Shown here: piece by piece, positions 11,785-23,635 of the stretch
Layout: each line of letters opens with the position of its first letter
How positions within the stretch are numbered: position 1 is the stretch's first letter
NCBI GenBank assembly: GCA_024663395.1
Contig: JANFAH010000042.1
Coordinates: 434,001 to 498,000, forward strand
Length of the DNA stretch: 64,000 nt
DNA from: Pisolithus tinctorius
Taxonomy: Eukaryota; Basidiomycota; Agaricomycetes; Boletales; Pisolithaceae
Direction: 5' to 3'
The notes under the pieces: generated by a model
The model's input: the letters and a program-made list of their open reading frames with translations, nothing else
Databases searched by the model: none
Told to the model about the DNA's origin: nothing
Program-made: the position numbers and the translations under genes

Positions 11785-12983
11785 CAGCAGGGTCCAAATC
11801 GATAGACCAGAATTGACCAACACACACATAAGCGCTTTTGTTTAGTTTTGAAATGTAGCCAAATAATGACGTTAGATCACGCATCCGAAATTACCAAAAA
11901 TGATCCAGAAAGAGCGCATGCTGTGCACCAGTTGCCTCCCACCCACCGTGCCCAATGCCCTTTCCCTTGTGACCTATGCAGTTCCGGCATGCCACAATGT
12001 TTGGGTCACTATAGTACTTTTAGTAGTACATGAAGTGGAGAGTCTGAGTAAAGACTTCAAAGGGTTTCAAGACTTGTAAAATAGCTACTATTAGTTGTAC
12101 ATGTGTAATTCTACACTAGTATGATTCAACACTGTAGCGGTATGGTGTATTCGCGCCAATGTTTGGCCACCAAACAAAAAGTGCTCATGTGAGCATCGCA
12201 AACGAGGTATACTATCACTTGACCGGTGTTGCAACATCAGAAAGCATGGCTTCAGAATTACACAATCACATCGGTAATTACACTACAAAATACATGGACA
12301 CGTGGAGGAACACGTACATAGAAACTTCTGACAAAAATAAAGAGGATATGTGTGGTGTAGAAGATGCCAGAGAGATGCCGGTTTTTGGACACAAAATGAT
12401 ACAGAGTTGCAAATGTTCCCATCTGCGAAACTGTGGGCTGTCACACAATGTCACACCTTACATTGTAACTCCGACGTGCTGATACTCCAAACTGACCTAC
12501 GTCGGCGGTGGCTGATAATGTCACTCCACCATGGCTCCGCTTGTATTGTCACGCTCTTGCATCACATTATCGCAACAACAATTACAATCGAAGGATCCTT
12601 CCTGTTGGCCTCGGAATTCTTTCAGGAAGCAGGGAAGTGTCTTAAGAGTCCCCAGATAGCATTTCATGATTTTCTGACGTGATTTGATTTCAGCCCTGGC
12701 GAGTTATTCTGAAAAGGACCCTTTTTAAGCAGTATATTGATTTCCCCTCGTCCACAGGTTCAGTTTTTTTTAAAAAAAGTATACAGCCCCCTAGGTCTAT
12801 AGTATATTGTGCCCTACGTACAATTATGCAGATTGGATTGAAGTGTGGTGTGGTGTAGTTAGCGTTTTGCAACACTGGTCAAGGGATAGTAGTGCGCGCC
12901 ATTGTTTGGCTGCATTCCAAGGCTAAAGGAAAGTGCTTATGTGTGCGTTGGTCGATTCTGGTCTATCGATATGGAACCTGCTG
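11785..12983. mobile_element. Non-autonomous TIR element with TA target site
   Basis: The ends form inverted repeats of about 90 bp at roughly 80% identity. The left begins CAGCAGGGTCC (11785) and the right ends GGAACCTGCTG (12983). TA flanks both sides (11783-11784, 12984-12985), as for Tc1/mariner/pogo elements. Units 2 and 3 lack the insert: there the flanking PRODH leader sequence runs on continuously. A third, internal piece like the terminal repeat lies at about 12149-12195, hinting at nesting or rearrangement. No transposase is visible. The element sits between the presumed promoter and the body of the dead PRODH copy. Confidence 0.7.
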
Positions 12984-13019
12984 TAATAGACTTGCTTGCC
13001 TCGCCTATACCTATACTTT

Positions 13020-14765
13020 CAGGATTTTTATAGTGTGCGTTCTACAACATAGTGTGTGTCTCTCTCTCCATGTAGGATTGACATTCTACGAGCTTGCCAT
13101 CGACCAGCCGTAGGCTCTTGTCTACCTCACCTGCACCACCGACGTCCGATGGGGATACATACGCAATCGATAGACGCTGCTTTTGAGTGGTATCCTATCC
13201 ACAAGAAATGCCTACCTCGATGACCCATACCCAGTCCGCGGACCTTATCCCGGGTCCATCTGCGCGCAGACGTCGTATATAGTCTCATTGCGATAGCTTT
13301 CCTTGTGGACTACACCTTATAGATTCTTGACCACCTACTTCGGATTCCTCTAGTAGATCGTGCGAGGGACTGTCTTTGCTCAGGTAAGTCATACGTATAC
13401 CGTGTTCGATGCTTTGATAGTGCGTTTACCCCCGATTCCACCTTTGTGTGCCCGGCTTGATAGTGCGTGGGCAGAGGGACAGTACAAGATAATTTTCCAT
13501 TCGTTCAACGTTTACGGTACGAAGACAAAGGTATGCTGTTGTGGTACCGCGTAGAAGTCGAGGAGACTGTAGTAAAGGAGGCACCACTAGTCACGGCACT
13601 GCCAATGGCCAGCGGTCACGAAGATGCCTCGAGTTCAGAACAACCCATTCACAAACGTGTCGTGGAAGGTATTATCCATAGCACCGAAACGGCGGGCGAC
13701 TTTGAAGATCGTCTCGCCGGCGAGTCAGGGATTGAAGTGCATGGAACGTGGATTGCCGTGAAGCTTGTGGGTAGGGACAAGGAGACATGCAGGTAGCTGA
13801 CGCACCTGTCCCGGTCATCATAGACCGCTCTTCTGCCTCGTGCATAGTCGCTTTGCAACACCTTGTGTACAGAACTATCGGAACCCGTACCATTTCCCGG
13901 AACTCTAACTCATCAGAACTTGCTATCCTAGATATGTAATTACGTAACCACCATGGGTCTCCCTTGACGTACCTACACGCCAATCTGCGAAGAATCTGTA
14001 TGCGCGCGAAGGAGTGAAGCATCAAGACTGCGGTATACGCTAGTCTTCTTCTCGACAGGCTGAGCAACGGAAATAGAATATACGTCCGCGGCTGGTACCA
14101 GCCAGCGCCTTTGGCCACGCACTGATGAAACAGTTCAACAAACTCCCTGAGGAGAAGACCTTATCTTCGGAGGTGAGTCACCGAACTAGCTGACTAGCAA
14201 TAATGGACTGAATACTTCACCATCGACAGGACCTGAAGCCCCTTGCCCATCCCATCGCACTCTCATGTAAGAGAGGATACCCTCTAGGTGTCAGGCTTGT
14301 CCACGGTGCATACCATCCACACGAGGTATCGTCACACAGCTGCTCGTTATATACGAAATCCACATCAAAAGATCCAGACCCCCTTTTACGCTCTTCTAAA
14401 GTGGAGACGGATACATGCTACAACACGCGTGTAATCGCTAATGACCTCGGGTCATCCCGGCACAGCTGCCTCGTGTTGGCGTCTTGTTTGGGACACGATT
14501 GGGGATCTTCAGGGCTGGTTCTCCGAGCCAAGAGCGGGTTGGCGCGTGAAGAATGTGGGGTAAATGAGCCACAGACGGTCATCATTCGGTAAGAGGTCGC
14601 GGAAAGAGTACATCTGCTCAGCTTTATGGCAAACACCTCCTGAAGCGTTCTACGCGCCCATTGATCCTGCTCATAGGTGTAGAGGATTCGTTGACAAACC
14701 ATATTATGACCCGTGCCGCAAGCACTATATTGATGCTACGGCACCGGAAGAGATCCGCTACTGAT
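13020..14765 (+). pseudogene. PUT1-like: Proline dehydrogenase copy, unit 1 (dead)
   Basis: This aligns with the intact unit 2 gene through all main exons. The start region reads GTG where unit 2 has ATG. Exon 1 has lost a large internal part. Exon 2 (about 13468-13770) remains open. Exon 3 has GCATAG where the intact gene has GCAGAG, a nonsense change near 13843. The exon encoding LVYMTYQAY is deleted next to 14150, and later exons carry indels. An element inserted upstream may have removed the promoter. Clearly non-functional. Confidence 0.9.
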
Positions 14766-15986
14766 ATGTACAACGACAAACGGCATACTTATAGTATGTA
14801 TATCAATGATATCAATATGTATCTTGTATCTTCCCTTCCCTCTCTTTTTGTTTTACTTGGTTTTATTTTTATTGTGTAATCATGGAAGGCCACTACACGT
14901 GAGACAAATCGGACTTTCAAACTCTGCAGAGATCATTTTTTCAAAAACTGTCGGAGGCCAGCATGGGTTCTGGGGCGAGAAGGCCCTACGCGCGAAGCGC
15001 TTGTCGGCAAGAACTGAGCTTCTTTACCTCGTGTTGTTTTAACTCATCGACATCTCCGATAAGCTTGCTCCACACCAGGTTGAAACATTCAAATTCCGAA
15101 TTCGGCATCAAAATGCAATCGCGCAGTCCTATAGTACGTCCAACGATCGAGACGTGGACGAACCATTTTCCTGGTACAATCTGAGCATGGGACAGCGTCT
15201 GCAGTGCGGCATGGTTGTGGGCGGGTGGCAGGCCACTGTGGCCAGTCAACTAGTCACTTCCTACTAGTCAGTGGAGATTCTCAGGTCGTTCAGGGACGTC
15301 AAGGTGATGAATTTCACTCTTCATGTTATTTTTATCGACCGGCGTGCATCGTCATTTCTGGGTGGATGCACTTAGGACCTAAGATCTGTAAGTGAGTTTC
15401 CTTCGTTGCCTCACTGCAAAACACGACACGGTCAACCGCTGTCATTTTTATACGCTTCCACCCATATCAAACCTGTAGTGCCCACTTCGAAAGCACCGCT
15501 TCCTCAGGATCGGGATAGCAGGGGCACGGCTAGGGACTTGTTGCAAAAGGTGTTGGTCACCTTGACTTCTCAATGCCCAACCATCATCACTACTTTCCCA
15601 AGCACAACCTGTGGACAAAAGGCCTTGGGGGATTCCCTAGCTCTGTACCAATTCTATGGAATGTTCGAAAACACGTCAGAGATATACATCCTCCGCCCTC
15701 CCTTCCCACCTTCATTTACGCCCTGCTCGAATCCCTTTCCAAGTAAACCTGACCTCGTTCCGCCTGCAAGGCAACACTGCCCATTTCTCAGTTACGTAAC
15801 TTGCCAATCTCTGCTTCTGACAATGTTTGCCTGATCAACAGTCGCAATGCGAGTCGTATTTAACTCGTGGAGTCTGTAACTTGGTCATCTCAGAACTTCG
15901 GCTAACGACTGCTCTTATATCGTTGTTATTTCCCCCCCTTCCTACACCCCCCTCCCTCCGACCTATCCTTGTGTGTGCAAACGAAC
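14766..15986. other. Unit 1 spacer between PRODH and gene Y
   Basis: Parts match 35480-36660 and 54840-55970, for example GACGAACCATTTTCCTGG near 15153 and the stretch around 15590-15730. No continuous coding frame is shared between the three copies, so I call no gene. The part near 15580-15986 is the conserved upstream region of gene Y and probably holds its promoter. Confidence 0.5.
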
Positions 15987-17820
15987 ATGCACCACATTAT
16001 TTCCTCTTCCTCGTCGTCAACCTCCTCGCACGTAATTTTGAATGGCTCGACAGCACATGCCCCTCAGAACCTATGTCCCCAACAGGATTGTCACCTCGAC
16101 CACGTACATTATGGCGCAGCACCTGGCGACTATGGCTATGCCATCAAACAATCACAAGTACCGGAATGCATCGAATCATCGTCAGCGTAAACGCCATCCC
16201 ACCGCCGTCGAGTTCTGGTGGCTAACCTTTATTCGCATCTCTAGCGACAATTTCTCAGTCCCCGCGGGCGGCTATTTGCAGGGTGTAAGCCATTTTCTGC
16301 CGATTCCGTTGTCTTCTCATCCTTCCACCCCTAGGCTACGCCAGTCGAATTACCCTCGAGCAATGTCGTTGAAAGCGGAGCATTATCTACTGTGAGCTTC
16401 ATCCATGTCAAATTGTGTAAGGGTCTTCATTGAAGGTTTCTTCGTCGCTCGATCAGGCCGCGATTCCAGTACCACAGGATCCTGGGGCCCGGAGTAGTCA
16501 ATATACGCAAGCGAGCTCCCCCGTTTCAACATCCTCGACGGTCCACCCTGAGGACGATAGGAGATCTTCCATCGTAAGCCAGCTTCGGTATGGCTGCAGC
16601 AAGGCTCATGCTATAACGAAGATCAAGGGCCGACGGGTTCGGCTACTCCATGGCGTCCCTGTTCCGATTACTCAAGCCGGCACTCCCTTCAAGAGTCACT
16701 ACCCTGATACACCCCCGGTTAACGCTTTAACACCTCGTTACGACAAGGTCACGCAGGGTCGCGCCTCCGATCATATCGCGTACCCTAGTATTGCATTCTC
16801 ATCACCGAACACCATTACTGCGTTACCCCATACGGTGGGAAACCAATACCCATTAGGGTACCTGCAGGATAACAGGAACATTTCAACATTTGGCAAGCCA
16901 TCATTCGTTCATCATACCACCACTGGATCTACGGTGGGCCTGGCCTCCCCACTTCATGGGTATCCTCCTCCCCATTGTGGCTGGGCTGACCATCATGGGA
17001 GCAGAAGCTTGAGTCCTAGCTCAAATGTCTCATCACGGTCGGTCCCTTCAAACCCCGTCGTGTTCCCACTTCGGGAGCTGCACATTTCGGATCATCTGCA
17101 CGGAAGGAACTTTTCGACGCCTTTAGAATGGACGGCAAGTCCAGCTTGGTCTAGAAGTCAACCCTATCGGCGTCCTGACGAACCGACCGAAACGAGTCAC
17201 TCGCTGGTTGTCCGACCAACCCACTCCGTGACCTTCGATCGCACCTGCACCCATTTACCCCACATTCTTTCTCACACGCTTCCAACTCCATCCCAATCCA
17301 ATTCGAACGCCCAGATACTAGACTTACACGCATCAGCATCAGTACCACCGTCTCCAAGCCCACCCTTGCCATCGCCCAGCGAGATTTATACACGCAATCT
17401 CAACCAGCTTATAGAGAGCCGGACTTCTGGTCGTACCAGACCTCACCACCGGACGGAAATGGAGGATGTCTGCGTGCTTGTAAGTCGATCTCCACCCGTC
17501 GTGCAGGTCGCCTCTCCAAGACCCAATCACGGACCCTGATGAGACCGTCCGTGGCACGGCCACATCGATATCAGAACGTACAGATGCGCTGTGGCTGGCG
17601 GAATGAAGATGACAGGCCGTGTGGTGCGCCTGTTACGTACAATGACTGTGCGGGCCATTTTGCTGCCATCCACGGCATCATAGACATAGCAGCAGATATC
17701 AAAGTGCCCTGCCGTTGGTGTCCTTCAAGTGTGGGAAAGAAGGTCACACGAAAAAATATACTCAGGCATATCAGGGAAAAGCATCTGCACTGTCCTTGCT
17801 TGACACAGTACGATTCGTGA
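15987..17820 (+). pseudogene. Zinc-finger gene Y, unit 1 (frameshifted)
   Basis: Exon 1 (15987-16186, with CHLDHVHYGAAPGDYGY) and later exons match Y of unit 3. The fourth intron has lost both splice sites: GAAGTGAAT is GAAACGAGT here, and the CTTAG acceptor is TTCGAT, so its sequence is now read through as coding. One base is missing near 17470-17490 relative to units 2 and 3. This ends the main frame at 17539, just before the finger domain. The finger domain itself (17584-17820, starting CGWRNEDDRPC) is still well preserved in the shifted frame, so decay is recent. Confidence 0.75.
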
Positions 17821-19944
17821 ATATTGTACCGACGTTGACAACACCCCTTCTTTTTTTTAAAATGATTGCATAGGGTGCCATCTCTTGATCACACGCACTG
17901 CTGCGGCAATTTCCGATTCGTGGTCGTGCTGCCGACTTAGGTAACAAACGAGGCCGCGGAAGCACCTCGCGTTTATCATTGTACTGGTTCTTCACGTACG
18001 TGTGTACTCACTGGTTAAACTGGTTCTACTGGTGCTTAGATGTTATTCATTCCCCCTCTTCCATATGTACCATTGTCGTATATCCCGCACACACTTGGTT
18101 TCCCACGTCATCGTTGTTACAGTATCTCTCCAGTGTAAATTTTGTCGTGCATTGTAATTCCTTTCATCATCTTGTATTTCCCATCACCCCCCAAAAAAAT
18201 CCTCCTCACTTGAATGATCCGATGCAATAGGGGAGAGCGTGCAAGGTAGCAACACGTTACCCACTACTGCTCTACGGCGCCTATTCTCCCCTAGCAGCCG
18301 ATGTATTCAAGCATGTAAAAGCCTTGAACCCTTGTGGATGTAGGAGGAGAGCATCTGAATCCCGCAAGAGGGAATGATGTCACTCACCTGACTTCAGGAA
18401 GTAGGAGCTGAGTAATGTTATCAAGCAGGGTTCCCTTTCCTCCGCGCTGGGTCAATTGGTCTATGGGTGTGGCCAATTAGGTCCTACATAAATAAGTGGA
18501 GTCTCAAAACCTAACCCAACACGACATGCTACGTAGTAACTCCACAGCCCTGTGAGCCCCTGGATGTGTCGCAATTGCCACCGCGGCATTTATCCTATGC
18601 GGAGGCCGATCGCGACCGATCACGTATGTATGTAATGCACAACTTGGGAGAGCTCCGCGGTGGTGGGAGTGGCAGATGGGCCAACGCTTCCCGGAAGCAC
18701 ATATGCCCACGGCATCATATCTACAAGGCTAGAACCATCAGATCAGGTGATTTGTTCGCCATATTCGCCACATACATAGCACCCTTGCGCCTGGGCCGGT
18801 GAAATAAAACGGCAGAACATGCTGCATGTTGTGGTCAGCAGGGGGTCCTCAGTTGCGACGGGTACAAGTGCGGCTTCACGGAAGTTTCCGTGTCCCTGAA
18901 ACCCCACAACGTGTTACTATCATGGGGAAAACGTCTACCTATGACACTTTCATGTAGGGTTTGAAAAAAAAAACATCTGACAGAATCGTCCCATACAACG
19001 TTGGTGCACTGGTATGCTTTGTCAAAAGGCCGGCCTCATCTAACATTCCAGATTCTGCATAGACATACCATCCTCACACCGCCTGACGAAGCTAATCACT
19101 ATGACCCGCTCGCAATATGCCGCCCTCCAGCTCGAAGGGGTGGGAATGCCTCGCACGGCACTTGCACGGCACCTCAAACTCAGATCTGGACCGACCGAAG
19201 TCATGACATGTCATATTCAATGTTGTTTCGGATTATGTAATACGAAATTCAATCAAGTTACGTACTATGCGGGTTCGGCGCCAGTCGGCAGCCGGGCACA
19301 GCGAGGCGCCCCGATCATCAATCGATCTTCGTTGGTGCTTACAGCTTGAAGTCATATTGTTCGTCCCAAGAATCCCTTACAGTGCCTGGCACGATGTCAC
19401 CGGAGCGCTAACTATAAGTAACGTTCTAATGGCAGAAGGTCCCCATACAATTATTCTTTTCGTCTGTTTCTCTCCGTAAATGTTGCTGGGCCGCCGCCAT
19501 CTGGGCATTGACGTAACCTACTCACCCCAAATCCCCATTTGTCGATTTCAGTCGAACTCGTATCATATTTGCCTGATTCTGCCATGTATGCAAGAGAGAT
19601 GGGCCTCACGTCCACTTCACAAGCCCTCCCTTCCAAAACATCAAAAACACATGTCAAGTCTGAGACCGCGCCGCATGCCGCCCTCGAATCACGATCAGCT
19701 TCTTCCTAGCACGAGATAGTTTACTCATGTAAGTACCCTCAAATGCTGGCCTTCCGTCATCCCCTCTGTCGCAGTCGGAAGCCACGGACCATTGCGACGC
19801 CTGCCAATTTTTGTTGATGTTTCCTTGTTCGCCATGGAGCATGGCCACGCGGTCGCCATCTCAACAGTACTCTCATCGTCGGTCAAAGACATGCTTTGAT
19901 TTCTGCCATTCTTAAATATGGATCAGTCCTGGTCATCTGTTCTG
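17821..19944. other. Unit 1 spacer between Y and Z
   Basis: Homologous to 38465-40514 and 57826-59733. Shared blocks include the tail after gene Y and the leader of gene Z (GGTCAAAGACATGCTTTGAT). I see no gene. The last 150 bp probably carry the Z promoter. Confidence 0.5.
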
Positions 19945-21795
19945 CATGCCAATATCTCCCCTCCATTCCTCTCGTCCTGTCCCAGCAAAACGCCTACCCC
20001 GTCATTGCCGGAATGCATCGCTGAGCACATCAACAGTGCAACACTCCCAGAGCCCAAGACCACAGGTCTTCTACTGCGACACCTGGCTATGGCCTTTCCA
20101 CCATCGATCTGCGGGAAAGGCAATGTCTCGTATCACCGACAGGGTATGTAATTACATTCCTCCGCCAAATTCTCCTGACTCACTGTTCCTTCTAGCGATT
20201 ATTGCACTGTTTCCACTTCCAATGTCTGAAAACTGTCCTCCCTTCCATCGCAGGTGTCCTAACACGTTATTCGCAGGCACTGCGATCGCCAAGCCGTTCG
20301 ACTACACTCGCACTGCTTCTAGTACCCAATTTCAGTCTAGTTGGCCGTTTAGACAAAGAACAAGATGTCAGCCACCTCCCATCGATCTTGCCATCCTCTC
20401 ACCACATTTCCAGAATGCGCGGGTTGCATTACCGTTGAATTATATTGCTGGCGAAAATGGATCACCATCTATCATAAGTCTCACGCGTGACAAGTTCCCT
20501 TAATATCCTCATCCAGACCGAGGCTCCTCCTGTAGCCAATCAGTACTCGGACATGCAGGACCGCACCTCCGGCCATCACGAACCACAATGCCACACTTTC
20601 CTTTCCGCACACAAGTATTGGGACAATCGTCGAGATATCCACGGGAAGTCGTAAACAATTCAATATTCAGGGATCCAGGCCGTGTCTCCGCCGGACCCAT
20701 GGTGGAGCTGAGCACTGCAAGTAACCCCTCCTTGCATGATCACACCGCAGGCCTGGTGTTCGATTCAAATACACCACGGTCGGGGCCTCCAAGCAGCCCA
20801 TCGCCCTCGCTTCAGGAACGGCATCTATCGGATGACTTCACCAACGACGACGTTCCGCTACCTGCAGTACAGATCCGAACAGAGATTGCGGCACCAGCTC
20901 AGTTCCTTTCCAGTTTTATGAAGCGGCTTATAAAACAGTGGGTCACTTCTTCAATGTCTTGTCTAACCAACTCACCCCGTGCTTTAGAATACACCTGTCA
21001 TTATCACGCCGGCACCCTTTCCTTACACGTGTCCAACCGCATTCCGGTCCAGCTCGACCACTTACTCCACCATCGACAACAACATCCCGTCCCACTCCCC
21101 TCTTCTTCCGCCCAGCCAGATCTCATCCTGTGAGTCTCAGCAAGGGCATTTCGAACACCCCTTCACTGTTCACCCTCACTACACGATGCCGCAGGTCTGT
21201 CAGGCTTTCATGGATTCCTTTCTGGGGCTAACATGAAACTATACGCAACAAGCGCCCCCAAAAAAATCACACACCGCACATTCTCGATGATCACTCGTCA
21301 CCCACTCTAATCGCAGTACATGCATCTTTGGCAATCTCAGGTGGGGTAGGCAACTGTGGAAAGATTGATGGAAGCCGTCGCTGCCTCCCAAACAATTCCC
21401 GCTGTTACCCCGCGAGCTTCATTCGCATGACCACCTGTCCGGAATTGGGGCTAAGAACCTTTTCAGGCCACTTCCTCATGCATGTCGTTTTGCTGCCACC
21501 TGGCCACGAACCCCGAGGAGGCTGCCCAACGCACACGTGGTTTGCGAGCAAACTCTATGGCTGGCGGGATGACAATGGCAGAAAATGCGATGCACCTGTT
21601 ACGTACGGTTGCACAAACCGTTCTGCTGCTGTCTATGGCCTCGAGAGCATAACACGCGATATCGAAATCATCTGCCGCTGGTGTCTTACAAAAGGAACGG
21701 AAAAGGTCATACAAAAAAATATGTCGAGGCGCTTAAGAGAAGTGGATCTCGAAGTAACCGATTGGAGCGATCGTGCAGACGTCCACAGGCATGAT
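19945..21795 (+). pseudogene. Zinc-finger gene Z, unit 1 (dead)
   Basis: Aligns with Z of unit 2. The first exon is frameshifted: the HYSVAPGYG equivalent is out of frame near 20070. The VSP... exon (about 20516) is frameshifted after some 30 codons. The finger domain has lost key ligands: the first Cys is Tyr (YGWRDDNGRKC), the HF...H pair reads RSAAVY, and RHLREVH reads RRLREVD. The gene ends at the junction with unit 2 near 21790. Confidence 0.75.
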
Positions 21796-21799
21796 TGAA

Positions 21800-22280
21800 C
21801 GATGGAGCCATTTTCTGACCCAAGCATCGACTGGAACTTACCGCCGGCCGGAATCCCAAATTAAACACCATCGCCCTACGGGTCGCATACGTTCAAACAT
21901 TCATACCATACTGGCAGCGGGGGTGTTAAAAAGCCTCCGAGGCCGCCAGTGGCAAACCATCCCTATGAGACGACCGATGCGCACCAACTTCGCGATCGCA
22001 CCATTACCTGTGGTTAGATCAATCCCGACGTAACGGTTTGCAATCAGCCATTTGATTACCATTGCGAAGGTCATTTCGTCTCTGCACGCAGCATCACTGA
22101 TTTACCATCGGTTGTCAAAGCCGGGTGCCGTTGGTGTCCTGTAAGTGCGCGACAAGAGAGGATACGACAAGGTTTTATCCGGCGTATGTATAAGGGAAGC
22201 GCGTATGAAGTGCCAGCGCCGACGGAAAAGAGGGGCTCGAGTACCTTGGAGACGAAGAAGACGAAGAAGCTACCAGTGAT
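21800..22280 (+). pseudogene. Zinc-finger gene X, unit 2 (5'-truncated)
   Basis: Begins with sequence matching the middle of the unit 1 X gene (TCTGACCCAAGCATCGACT, 21816). All earlier X sequence is missing, so the unit 1/unit 2 junction lies inside this gene. The first finger has a stop (CGW is now C-G-stop at about 22012) and the frame breaks later. Non-functional. Confidence 0.8.
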
Positions 22281-22489
22281 TATATTGGATCAATCTCCCT
22301 CAGTTGGATAGGGGTTGATGTTCTTATCTTGTACCAATTGATTTGGCGTTTTGATCCCAGCAGACTTTTCATGCACAACACTGTCCTCCGACAGCATTGA
22401 TCAAACCTCCACATCGTGATCAAAACAAACGGATCGGCGTGTGCTTGCCTGGCCATCGGCATCGATAAACGTAGTTCGGCGTGCGGGAA

Positions 22490-23250
22490 CGTGGAAAAAG
22501 TTGGAAAAAGTGACTTGCTCGATCAGAACTGGTATCCGCGACACTGCCAACGACGAAACTTAATCACTCACGAAGTGCAGGTCTTATCTGTCTTTCTCAA
22601 TGCCTAATGAAAGAGCCAGAACTGGATGCGAATGTTGCATCTGAAGGAATCATGCCATGTACAAAAGAACCAGGGGGTCCACGTCCAAAGAAGATAAAAG
22701 AGATACCTGAGCGAGGTCAACCACCTTAAGGCCGAGCCGACGCTAAGCATTAAACCAACACAAAATTCAGCGGCCTAGATGGAGAGTATATTCTGAAGTT
22801 GAAGGAGAGGCTTCAGCCCGTGACAACGATGCAGCTCATCCCAATCTGCCAAAGGATATCCATAAGCTGGAGGATGCGATGGTTCGAGAGAGATCTGGAT
22901 TCGGGACCTTGTCAGAGGCACACCTCAGACTTACCTCCGCTATGTAGCGTTACGGGGGTGACGGTCATTGTCGAAGTCCCAGGAATAACCGATCGATGAA
23001 TTACAACGAAGGGAGACATTGCGCCAGAGGCTTAACTCGTCGAGGTCACTCGGCGAAGCAGGCCGAGCAATCCACAGCCGGACAGACGTGTGTAGCGTTG
23101 TGACAAAAAAACAGGCCGCCGTGGGAGCGGAGAAATTGACACGTACCGTCAAGCCAAGCCTCAAGTGCTCCAGGAAGAACTTAATGCGGTGTTGGAGTCT
23201 CGGGGATACTTACCTAGCTTTCGAAGCTCCTCACTCTCGTGCAACGCTGC
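22490..23250 (-). pseudogene. Candidate minus-strand gene copy, unit 2
   Basis: Second copy of the unrecognised minus-strand gene. The exon starting FVHGMIPSDATF (minus strand near 22645) runs into a stop where unit 3 stays open. The LQHRIKFFLEHL exon (near 23190) is open. A GC donor (GCAAGT) replaces the GTATGT/GTAACT seen in the other units. It shares an upstream region with PRODH, so the two genes would be divergent. Confidence 0.3.
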
Positions 23251-23520
23251 TTAGTGCTTGAGGCCTTGAGGCAGTGACTAATCGGAAAACTGCGGATTAC
23301 ATAATGAATAGCCCGAGTGTTGGTGAACGGCGTTGCAGAAAAAAACACTTCCCAGTGATAGAACCGGTCATATTCTTATGGCGGGTCGAGTCAGAGACTG
23401 TGGGGGTTGCTTGCGTATCGTGAAGCATCCAGCGGTTCGGAATTATAATGCACGCACCACTGCCGAGCCTCGTTCCCGGAAGTTCGGGTCCCACTTACAG
23501 TCGGAAGGAACTTGCGTTGG

Positions 23521-23529
23521 GCATATATG
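23521..23529 (+). promoter_or_regulatory. TATA-like element of PRODH
   Basis: GCATATATG lies about 110 bp upstream of the PRODH ATG. The same place reads GCATATTTAAAAG in unit 3 and GCATATTTGAAG in unit 1. Conservation of position in three copies supports a core promoter role. Confidence 0.45.
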
Positions 23530-23635
23530 AAGCTTGAAGGTGCGCCCGTGTGCCATCTTTCTCTTATCGATTTTATCCTTCGTCCCCGCTACTTACAGGC
23601 TTGCCTCGCTTTTACCGATACTTTTCAAGACTCTC

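Noticed and set aside
13467..13796. Open exon of PRODH in unit 1 as a separate gene
   Set aside because: It aligns exactly with exon 2 of the intact PRODH and is followed by a nonsense codon and deletions; it is part of a pseudogene.
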